Source of the DNA: DASULK01 sp036381835 | Lineage (GTDB): Bacteria > Actinomycetota > Actinomycetes > Mycobacteriales > Micromonosporaceae | NCBI GenBank assembly: GCA_036381835.1 | Contig: DASVCA010000167.1 | Coordinates: 1-39,264 of the forward strand | Direction: 5' to 3' | DNA: 39,264 nt | The notes under the pieces: generated by a model | The model's database searches: none | Told to the model about the DNA's origin: nothing | What the model saw: the letters and a program-made list of their open reading frames with translations, nothing else | Made by a program: the position numbers and the translations under genes | Part shown: piece after piece, positions 34,050 to 39,264 of the stretch | Position numbering within the stretch: position 1 is the first letter of the stretch | Layout: every line of letters begins with the position of its first letter

Positions 34050-34055
34050 GATAAT
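34050..34055 (+). promoter_or_regulatory. Candidate -10 element of DinB-like gene
   Basis: GATAAT lies eight bases before ATG 34064 and there is no ribosome-binding site, consistent with a leaderless transcript. No clear -35 was found. Confidence 0.4.
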
Positions 34056-34063
34056 CTCCGAAC

Positions 34064-34609
34064 ATGCCTAGGTTCGCTGATATGTTCGTCGCCGCTGAGG
34101 ACGATCCCCGGATCGACGTACCGGCCAAGAGCGATGAGAAGACGATGCTCGCCGGCTTCCTGCGCTGGCAGCGCGAGACGCTGGCGCTGAAGTGCTCCGG
34201 CCTCGGCCCCGAGGCGCTGGCCCAGCGATCCGTGGCCTTCTCCGGACTGTCGCTGCTCGGGCTGGTCCGACACCTGGCCGAGGTGGAGCGGCGGTGGTTC
34301 CGGCAGCGAATGGCCGGGCAGCAGACCACCCCGCACTTCGGTACGGAGGACAATCCCGACGCGGCGTTCGACGACGTCGTACCCGATGCCGACGCCGTGA
34401 CCGAGGCCTGGCAGATCTGGCAGGAGGAGGTCGACTTCGCCGAGCGGTTCGTCGCCGAGGCGGCCGACCTCGAGGTGGTGGGCGCGGATCCCTGGCGCGA
34501 CGCGGTCACCCTGCGGTGGGTGCTGATCCACATGATCGAGGAGTACGCCCGGCACAACGGTCACGCCGACTTCCTGCGGCAGGGCATCGACGGGGCGGTG
34601 GGGCAGTGA
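34064..34609 (+). CDS. DinB-like (DUF664) four-helix protein
   Basis: 181 residues. The pattern MLAGFLRWQRETLALKCSGL, LSLLGLVRHLAEVERRWFRQ and TLRWVLIHMIEEYARHNGHA gives three conserved His (VRHL, IHMIEEYARHNGH) in the places that bind metal in DinB/YfiT-like proteins of the DUF664 group. These resemble mycothiol- or bacillithiol-dependent enzymes, but substrate is unknown. It probably reads from its own leaderless promoter and lies just before the tRNA gene. Confidence 0.87.
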   Translation: MPRFADMFVAAEDDPRIDVPAKSDEKTMLAGFLRWQRETLALKCSGLGPEALAQRSVAFSGLSLLGLVRHLAEVERRWFRQRMAGQQTTPHFGTEDNPDAAFDDVVPDADAVTEAWQIWQEEVDFAERFVAEAADLEVVGADPWRDAVTLRWVLIHMIEEYARHNGHADFLRQGIDGAVGQ

Positions 34610-34677
34610 CCCGCCTGGTCGCAGGGTACGGGGAACCCGGGCCACTACCTGCCACCCCAGGTGAACCCGCAGGTCGC

Positions 34678-34683
34678 TAGACT
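34678..34683 (+). promoter_or_regulatory. Candidate -10 element of tRNA-Arg
   Basis: TAGACT ends ten bases before the tRNA 5' end, a suitable distance for a stable-RNA promoter; no good -35 was recognised. Confidence 0.4.
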
Positions 34684-34693
34684 AGACCCTCGC

Positions 34694-34769
34694 GCCCTCG
34701 TAGCTCAGGGGATAGAGCAACGGTTTCCTAAACCGTGTGTCGCAGGTTCGAATCCTGCCGGGGGCACCA
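34694..34769 (+). tRNA. tRNA-Arg (anticodon CCT), CCA encoded
   Basis: The acceptor stem GCCCTCG at 34694-34700 pairs with CGGGGGC at 34759-34765 (one T-G pair). The D-arm (TAGCTCAGGGGATAGAGCA), the anticodon loop TTCCTAA inside ACGGT/ACCGT, and the T-arm GCAGGTTCGAATCCTGC are all present; CCA is encoded at 34767-34769. The anticodon CCT reads AGG, a rare Arg codon in high-GC genomes. tRNA genes of this kind are common integration sites, but no integrase gene or duplicated 3' end was seen in the window. Confidence 0.95.
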
Positions 34770-35035
34770 GGTCACAGCCTTGATCACCGATCACTGTTCC
34801 GCCTTCCGGTGCTTGCGTGCCCGCTGCGTGCCCGAGCCGGCGGGCGGCCCGACCCCGGCCCTCCTCCAGAGATGCCGCCCGCGGCTCACCTCGTCGGGCA
34901 CCACCAGGGCTACCAGCCTCCCCGGACGGTTTGGCGACTGCCCGACGAGGAGATCCACTCAATAGCGCGCTGTGGGCAGGTAGCGGTAGCCCATGCGGCG
35001 CGAATACGAGAATGGGTGTACTGAAACCCGGGTGA

Positions 35036-35401
35036 CTATCCGACGTACCAGTCGAACAGCTTCCACCCGGGCGGTGTCGCCATGACAAGCAGCATGATGA
35101 CGTTGGCCGCGCAGACGGCGGCTAGCAGACGCCACTGGCGATGCTTGGCTCGAAAGTCGGCCGAGGTCAACAACGGTGATGCCACCAGCAGGCAGAGCAG
35201 CCCTGGAATGAAACCCGCGCCGACCGCAGCGACCGCTGGCCAGGACCAAACGGGCGGGGCCTGCTCGGGGAAGTAGGCGGCATCAGTTACCAAGTAAGCG
35301 ACCACGGCGTAGATGTAGGCCAGAACAACCAGTGCCTGTAGCCATACGAATACCCATACCGATCGGCCGACACCTGCCGAGCTCTTCACCGTTGCCTGCA
35401 T
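35036..35401 (-). CDS. Small integral membrane protein
   Basis: 121 residues with three to four hydrophobic segments: VFVWLQALVVLAYIYAVVAY, SWPAVAAVGAGFIPGLLCLL and LLAAVCAANVIMLLVMATPP. No family recognised and no good ribosome-binding site before ATG 35401. Codon bias supports it as a real gene. The 266 bases between the tRNA and this gene contain no convincing feature. Confidence 0.65.
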   Translation of the reverse strand: MQATVKSSAGVGRSVWVFVWLQALVVLAYIYAVVAYLVTDAAYFPEQAPPVWSWPAVAAVGAGFIPGLLCLLVASPLLTSADFRAKHRQWRLLAAVCAANVIMLLVMATPPGWKLFDWYVG

Positions 35402-35564
35402 CGCAGCAGAATAAGCCGCCGTGCCATCCTCGTGCCAGTAGCCGGTACCGGGGGCCTGTCTATTCGTCGGTCATCGGATCGAAGTCGCCCAGCGTCTCTA
35501 GCAACCGCTGGTAGCAACCGCGACCACTTGGGCGAAAGCCCGCGAGCTGGTATCACTACCGCGG

Positions 35565-35708
35565 CTAACCTGATCGGCGCTCGTTAGCGTCCCGGATTGC
35601 ATGCCGAACAGCGAGGCGGACGACCCAGTAGAGGGCGACGAACTCGACCGCGTAGATGACAAGTGCAACAGCAAACGGGGAAATACCCAGGAGGTAGGGC
35701 ACGGCCAC
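35565..35708 (-). CDS. Possible single-span membrane peptide
   Basis: About 47 residues from GTG 35708 (GTG 35702 also fits): YLLGISPFAVALVIYAVEFV forms one hydrophobic segment, followed by a basic tail (RLAVRHAIRDANERRS). The same frame extends upstream to 35888 but loses coding character. Unrecognised, weak. Confidence 0.35.
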   Translation of the reverse strand: MAVPYLLGISPFAVALVIYAVEFVALYWVVRLAVRHAIRDANERRSG

Positions 35709-35764
35709 TAACGATAGACCACTACGCCCTCTGGCGAGGGTGGCGCAGGTCAAGCCAGCACCGG

Positions 35765-36277
35765 CTATGGGGGGCTGGTGGCCAGGGCAGCGGAAGCGCG
35801 TTGCATCGCCGAGGCCACGCTGATCTGCCTCAGTTTGGCCAGGAACGCTTCCTTTGATACGAGGTTGGCCAGAAGGAGCCGCGCACATTCCTGATCACCG
35901 AGGAAGGTCGCGGAGTCCAGCAGCCCGCGGTAGCGCACGATGGCGTGCTCGGTGTACCAGCTCGACACCTTGGTCACCATCAGATCCACGACTTCGGGGG
36001 ACGGGTCCATGCGGCAGAACTCCTGGAAACTGTTGCGGACGGCCTCCACGACGTGGGCGGTCGTCTCCAGCGGCGAGCGGCCGATGCTCGCCAGACAGTC
36101 CAGGATGTTCTGGGTCAGTTTGCGGTCTTCCTGCGCTTGGGCGTCGAGTACCTGCCTGAGCGCGTCGTCGTGCACCCGCTGGGCGAGCTGACCGAGCAGG
36201 ACGCCTCCGCTCCGTTCGATGTCGCGTACCGTGCCCAGCTCGAACAGGAACAGATCACGGGGTGAGTGCAACGCCAC
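35765..36277 (-). CDS. DUF892/YciE-like ferritin-fold protein
   Basis: 170 residues from GTG 36277, with AAGGAGG six bases upstream. LFLFELGTVRDIERSGGVLL, LRQVLDAQAQEDRKLTQNIL and then SWYTEHAIVRYRGLLDSATF give the helical bundle and Glu/His spacing of DUF892 (YciE/YciF) proteins, which resemble ferritins and are linked to stress. Metal binding is presumed but some ligands are not obvious. It stands alone on its transcript. Confidence 0.75.
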   Translation of the reverse strand: MALHSPRDLFLFELGTVRDIERSGGVLLGQLAQRVHDDALRQVLDAQAQEDRKLTQNILDCLASIGRSPLETTAHVVEAVRNSFQEFCRMDPSPEVVDLMVTKVSSWYTEHAIVRYRGLLDSATFLGDQECARLLLANLVSKEAFLAKLRQISVASAMQRASAALATSPP

Positions 36278-36439
36278 CGTCGCCTCCTTGCCGTTTGCGC
36301 AGGTAAACCACCGCCTTACCCCGCCTGACGGCGGATAACCCGCTGGCCGAGTCCGGCCGGCTACCTGGTTCGCCTGCAGTGCTCTGGCTTTCAGGCCGGG
36401 GGTGAAGCGGACCCGTCCCGGGTTGCGGGGCGGGGAAAG

Positions 36440-36464
36440 CCGATCCGCCGCTAGGGCGGATCGG
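36440..36464. terminator. Hairpin terminator after nrdA remnant
   Basis: CCGATCCGCC at 36440-36449 and GGCGGATCGG at 36455-36464 pair perfectly over a five-base loop. It begins 13 bases past the stop of the truncated nrdA on the minus strand, so the riboswitch transcript probably ends here. Confidence 0.75.
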
Positions 36465-36476
36465 TGTCTTGGCGGG

Positions 36477-37031
36477 TCAGACGAGGTGGTTTTGCTGTTC
36501 GATGTACTGGTGCAGGACGCGGGATCGTATCCGGGGCCAGGAGATGCCGATCCCGCCGGCGAATTTGGACAGTTTCGCCACCTGCGCGTACCGCTCGTAG
36601 ATCGACTCCAGTTCGTCGCGCGGCGAGTCGACCAGGAAGCAGGACGACATCTGCGGGTGCGCGGTGCCGGAGTTGAACAGGGTCGGCGAGCTGGGCAGGT
36701 ACGCCAGACGGGGCATCAGCCGGTAGAACCGGATCGCCTCGTCGGCGGTACGGGACAGTCCGCAGGCGACCCGCAGCAGCCAGTACTGGGGTGTCTCGAT
36801 CACGGTTCGAGTCGTCGGGTGGCGCAGCAGGTACCGGTCGTAGACGGTGCGTAGGCCGAAGTATTCGAACCGGCGGTCGGCTGCCGGGTCGATGGCGTCG
36901 TCGAGCGCTCGGGTGTTGGCTTCACGACTCGCGAGCTCGGTCCTGGTCCGAGCGCGCGGGGACGCCGGCGGTCCCGCCCGGTGGGCGGACGTGGTTGGCG
37001 TCGGCCGTCCCGCGCGGCCTCGGACCGCCAC
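36477..37031 (-). pseudogene. nrdA: Truncated class Ia ribonucleotide reductase large subunit (nrdA)
   Basis: An open frame of 184 codons in which residues ~32-171 are clearly NrdA: RRFEYFGLRTVYDRYLLRHP, IETPQYWLLRVACGLS, LAYLPSSPTLFNSGTAHPQM with the substrate-site Cys in SSCFLVDSP, and KLSKFAGGIGISWPRIRSR. The match stops there and 13 unrelated codons lead to a stop, so the active-site Cys, radical-path Tyr residues and C-terminal thiols are gone; the intact protein has roughly 750-800 residues. The N-terminus also looks deleted, since only ~30 Arg/Pro-rich codons lie between the riboswitch and the match. No nrdB follows. It lies under a cobalamin riboswitch, as known for the class Ia operon of Streptomyces coelicolor. 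Confidence 0.88.
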
Positions 37032-37049
37032 GCACGGGTGTGCGTGGCG
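37026..37049 (-). promoter_or_regulatory. Expression-platform hairpin after the riboswitch
   Basis: CGCCACGCAC and GTGCGTGGCG pair perfectly (ten pairs) over a GGGT loop directly after the 3' end of the aptamer. It contains the GTG start of the remnant frame. It may be the terminator or sequestering stem by which bound cobalamin turns off expression; there is no U tract. Confidence 0.6.
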
Positions 37050-37050
37050 C

Positions 37051-37240
37051 GCTGGCAGGTCTTCGGACTCGCGGGCGTGACCGTTCCCGGTCTCCTACTG
37101 GCCGTCGCTTCCCGGACCCGCACCCGGGTCCAGTGCTTGGTGACGGCGGTCGTTCCCACTCACCGCTGCGGGGCAGTCCCGGACTCGCACCGGGTTCCCT
37201 CTTGCCTCGGCCGGCCCGATCGGGCTGGCCGAACCAGCTG
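37051..37240 (-). ncRNA. Cobalamin (AdoCbl) riboswitch
   Basis: On the minus strand the core reads AGGGAACCCGGTGCGAGTCC, GGGACTGCCCCGCAGCGGTG and, near the 3' end, GAGTCCGAAGACCTGCCAGC. These match the B12-box elements (CCGGTG-GA-TCCGGG, CTG-CCCCGCA-CGGT, and GTCCGAAGACCTGCC) in the right order and spacing. A P1-like stem can form between GCTGG near 37238 and CCAGC near 37051. Binding of adenosylcobalamin normally turns off the downstream gene; in streptomycetes this class controls B12-independent class Ia ribonucleotide reductase. Here only a fragment of nrdA remains downstream. Confidence 0.93.
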
Positions 37241-37248
37241 CGCGTAGC

Positions 37249-37278
37249 ACCATATCTGGTGTCTGCCGGAAAGTCACA
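37249..37278 (-). promoter_or_regulatory. Promoter of the riboswitch transcript
   Basis: On the minus strand TGTGAC (37273-37278) and TATGGT (37249-37254) are separated by 18 bases, placing the start of RNA near 37243, just before the aptamer. Both hexamers fit the housekeeping actinobacterial consensus fairly well. Confidence 0.6.
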
Positions 37279-37351
37279 CACCACATGTCGGGGTGAACGT
37301 GTCGCGATCGCCACACCATGAGCCGGTTGGAGCCCAAGAGCCGCCTGTCGA

Positions 37352-37372
37352 TATTTCCGAACACCGGAAATA
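37352..37372. promoter_or_regulatory. Perfect inverted repeat, possible operator
   Basis: TATTTCCG and CGGAAATA flank AACAC, an 8-bp perfect palindromic pair in an AT-richer spot 74 bases upstream of the riboswitch -35. It could bind a dimeric regulator for the minus transcript or for the divergent GNAT gene. It does not look like an NrdR box. Confidence 0.45.
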
Positions 37373-37510
37373 GACCAATCTCGTACGCTCGCAGCCTGGT
37401 CATGTACCGGATCGTTGCGCCGCTGGCATAGTCTCGGGAGCGGGAACCAAGGTCGGACATCAGCCTCGGGCAGGCCGGAATCGATGTCACAGGCGTCAGG
37501 GAGCGCCAAC

Positions 37511-38095
37511 ATGATGGCGGAGAACACGATCACCATTCGCGATGCCGAGTTGACGGACGCGGAGGCCATGGGGCGGGTGCACGGCGAAGCCTGGCGGGTC
37601 GGCTATGCGACGGTTTTTGAGGCTGGGTTCCTCAGCTTCGCCGTTGAGCAGCGCCGTACCGGCTGGGGGCAGCTCTTGAGCGAGCGACGTGTGCGGGAGA
37701 GCCGCGTGCTGGTTGCCGAGGTTGGCGGTGTGATGCGGGGTCTCACCCGGTTTGGACGCGCTGACCGTGACGCCGCTACCTGGGAGCTTTTCGCGCTCTA
37801 CGTTGACCCGTCGTACTGGGGAACAGGAGTGGCTCCCGCACTGATGAATCGAGTAACCGATGAGTTCAGGCGGTCCGGTGCGCCTAGAGCCACGCTGTGG
37901 ACGCTTGCCGAGGCGAGAAGGGCCCGACGGTTCTACGAGAAGTCCGGTTGGCATCTGACGCCCGCACGCCGAGAACGGGACTTCGGCGACGGAATCCCCC
38001 GCCCCTTGGTGCAGTACCACCTATTCTCGTTCTCTGCTGACGAGGTGGTGCGACTGGGCATAGCTCAGCGGGAGTGTGCCAGTCGCGGGCGATGA
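37511..38095 (+). CDS. GNAT-family N-acetyltransferase
   Basis: 194 residues from ATG 37511 (AGGGAG upstream; ATG 37484 is an alternative). The GNAT fold is shown by ITIRDAELTDAEAMGRVHGE, then strand beta-4 LFALYVDPSYWGTGVAPALM with the acetyl-CoA pyrophosphate loop (here Y-W-G-T-G-V-A, a variant of Q/RxxGxG/A), and RRARRFYEKSGWHLTPARRE. The substrate, an amine on a small molecule or protein, is unknown. The last ~25 residues (SFSADEVVRLGIAQRECAS) seem foreign to the fold, so the original stop may have been lost. Confidence 0.85.
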   Translation: MMAENTITIRDAELTDAEAMGRVHGEAWRVGYATVFEAGFLSFAVEQRRTGWGQLLSERRVRESRVLVAEVGGVMRGLTRFGRADRDAATWELFALYVDPSYWGTGVAPALMNRVTDEFRRSGAPRATLWTLAEARRARRFYEKSGWHLTPARRERDFGDGIPRPLVQYHLFSFSADEVVRLGIAQRECASRGR

Positions 38096-38279
38096 ATTTG
38101 GCGACCAGCCCACGGCTGAGCCGGGTCGCCGATGGGGAGGCATCGTCAGCCTGCGGCGGCGTGGGACCGGAAGACCGCATCGCTTGCCGGCCGACCAGCG
38201 ATGGCTTCGACTGCAACAGGTAGGAGATTTTGGTATTCGGCCATAGTTTCGGCCCGTGTGGCGCGTCTGCATTGCGCGA

Positions 38280-38638
38280 CTATCCATCGCTGATGGTGAG
38301 TTGGCCACCGAGGATACAGGCGGTGAAGGTGATGTTGAACTCCTGGCGGACTTCGCCATCCGGGTAGGCAATGACATGGTTCGGGTCGGTGTGGATGCCG
38401 AGGATGCGGGTAATCTCGATGTCCAGGCCGATTCCTCTTTGACCTCGCGGATGACGGCCTGGGCGAGGGTTTCGCCGATGTTCATAGCGCCGCCGGGTAG
38501 CGCCCAGTTGCCGCTGTCGGCGCGTTGTTGCAGGAGGATGCGGCCCTGGTCGTCGGTGATAAGGGCGGAGCCGCCTACGGCGATGGCGTTCACGGCAGGC
38601 GTGTCGGGATCGTTGTAGTAATCAATACGCCGGTTCAT
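38280..38638 (-). pseudogene. Frameshifted NUDIX hydrolase
   Basis: From ATG 38638 the frame gives RRIDYYNDPDTPAVNAIAVG, then a NUDIX box GAMNIGETLAQAVIREVKEE. Right after EE the sense continues only in another frame: IGLDIEITRILGIHTDPNHV, AYPDGEVRQEFNITFTACIL and GGQLTISDG before a TAG at 38280-38282. One base is therefore missing inside the last turn of the NUDIX box, and the C-terminus (about 40 residues) is also missing. The original enzyme would have hydrolysed a nucleoside diphosphate derivative; as it stands it is inactive unless the sequence is wrong here. Confidence 0.8.
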
Positions 38639-38654
38639 GGGCGATGGCCTTCGG

Positions 38655-38882
38655 CTAGACAGTAGCCCAGACCCGTTCGAACTGTTGGGCGAAGCTTTCG
38701 AAGATGCCGTACGGGGATAGCTTGCGCAAGTGGAATGCGGGATGCTGGTAGCCGCGCAGGCGGAACAGGTGTGGGGAAACAACCATCTGGTCGTCAGACC
38801 GGAAGACGGAGTTGTAAAGGTCAATGGCGTGCAGGCCGATGTGCACGCCGTTGATATCAGCGAGCCCGTTGACTAAGCTCAT
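38655..38882 (-). pseudogene. C-terminal fragment of a DUF5919-like regulator
   Basis: 75 codons, LADINGVHIGLHAIDLYNSV, FRSDDQMVVSPHLFRLRGYQ, HPAFHLRK and FAQQFERVWATV, resemble the end of the DUF5919 domain found in XRE-type helix-turn-helix regulators, where a conserved FERVW closes the chain. The DNA-binding half is absent; the gene upstream (IMPase family) ends only 11 bases before this ATG. It is therefore most likely a leftover, though a short functional protein cannot be ruled out. Confidence 0.6.
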
Positions 38883-38893
38883 CGCGTTTCGGA

Positions 38894-39264
38894 CTACCTT
38901 CTGTCGCCGCGACTTGCCATTTCAGCCTGATGGATGAGGGCAAGTACTTCCGTCGCAAGCGCCGGTGCTACGGCGAGCGTCATGGATGAGTGGCTGTCGT
39001 ACTCGGTGCCGTTATTGTCCACGACCTGGGCGCCCGCCTCCCTCGCGATGGCAACGCCTGCTGCCATGTCCCACGGATGGTTGGACAGGGTGAGCGAGGC
39101 ATCGATCTTGCCCTCCGCTAGCCAGGCGAGATCTAGTGCGGCAGAGCCACTCATCCGTATTCGCTGAACCTTTGCTACCAGTTGTTCGGTGAATGCGAGG
39201 CGTAGTCTGTTCTTATGTGCTGCTTCCGCGCCTACCGCGTAATCGCCGATAGCAACTACCGCCT
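38894..39264 (-). CDS. Inositol monophosphatase-family protein, 5' partial
   Basis: The frame is open to the window end, giving the last ~123 residues. VVAIGDYAVGAEAAHKNRLR and IRMSGSAALDLAWLAEGKID are followed by LSNHPWDMAAGVAIAREAGA, the IMPase C-terminal signature (WDxAAG) in which Asp binds the catalytic metal. It would remove phosphate from inositol-phosphate or a related sugar or nucleotide. The metal-binding motifs of the N-terminal half lie outside the window. Confidence 0.88.
   Translation of the reverse strand, partial: AVVAIGDYAVGAEAAHKNRLRLAFTEQLVAKVQRIRMSGSAALDLAWLAEGKIDASLTLSNHPWDMAAGVAIAREAGAQVVDNNGTEYDSHSSMTLAVAPALATEVLALIHQAEMASRGDRR

Noticed and set aside
34770..35035. Possible integrase remnant or att duplication next to tRNA-Arg
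   Set aside because: No integrase motif in any frame and no second copy of the tRNA 3' end seen in the window.
34705..35088. Minus-strand frame ending in PPAGFEPATHGLGNRC-type sequence
   Set aside because: This is the well-known false protein produced by reading a tRNA gene on the opposite strand.
37884..38216. Minus-strand frame of 110 codons under the GNAT gene
   Set aside because: Mostly antisense to the GNAT gene; a stretch near its middle looks protein-like but no family or start could be supported.
27829..39264. A phage-defence island
   Set aside because: NYN, EcsC-TerB-like and IS remnant genes are suggestive, but no recognised defence module (restriction, CBASS, Abi, CRISPR) is present.

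Overview
High-GC actinobacterial chromosomal DNA (strong G/C bias at third codon positions, GTG/TTG starts, ATGA/GTGA stop-start overlaps). Gene content (SigC-like ECF sigma factor, ROK/polyphosphate-glucokinase-like kinase, archaeal-type class I aldolase, a RiPP locus, B12-riboswitch-linked class Ia ribonucleotide reductase remnant) suggests a filamentous actinomycete, probably Micromonosporaceae; the family assignment is inference.

Layout. (1) 1-2871: the 3' end of a thiopeptide/azole-peptide RiPP cluster: a nitroreductase-like protein cut by the window edge, then a LazF-like fusion of a split-LanB glutamate-elimination domain with an azoline dehydrogenase. A 16-bp perfect hairpin closes it. 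(2) 2975-7752, minus: a translationally coupled branched-chain-amino-acid-type ABC importer operon, livK-G-F-H-M. (3) 7974-10011: TrkH/KtrB-type K+ channel plus RCK regulator. (4) 10025-20216: mixed core-type genes: membrane-fused spermidine-synthase-like protein, secreted coiled-coil peptidase-like protein, REC-PP2C phosphatase, Smr/TPR/ROK cluster, BON-methyltransferase fusion, divergent anti-sigma/SigC-like pair, CPA1-type antiporter, DUF421 protein. (5) 20273-22669: CNNM/CorC-like protein and a second copy of the secreted coiled-coil protein. (6) 22742-27828: a probable copper-handling neighbourhood (CPH-motif CopB ATPase coupled to a SHOCT mini-protein, Asp-box beta-propeller, membrane DUF305 protein), interrupted by an archaeal-type class I aldolase.

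(7) 27.9-39.3 kb is a patchy, partly decayed accessory zone: NYN/OST-HTH-like protein, IS3-family transposase remnant, EcsC-TerB-like protein, prolyl-tRNA synthetase, a frameshifted gene, DUF6210-like and DinB-like proteins, tRNA-Arg(CCT), small membrane proteins, a DUF892 ferritin-like protein, then a well-preserved cobalamin riboswitch with its own promoter driving only a truncated nrdA fragment, a GNAT enzyme, a frameshifted NUDIX gene, a truncated DUF5919-like regulator and an inositol-monophosphatase-family gene running off the end.

The two most notable points are the intact B12 riboswitch left attached to a dead ribonucleotide reductase gene, and the RiPP tail with its degenerate nitroreductase next to the bifunctional LazF-like enzyme. 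I do not see a complete, clearly new multi-gene system wholly inside this window; no CRISPR array, prophage or intact transposon is visible.
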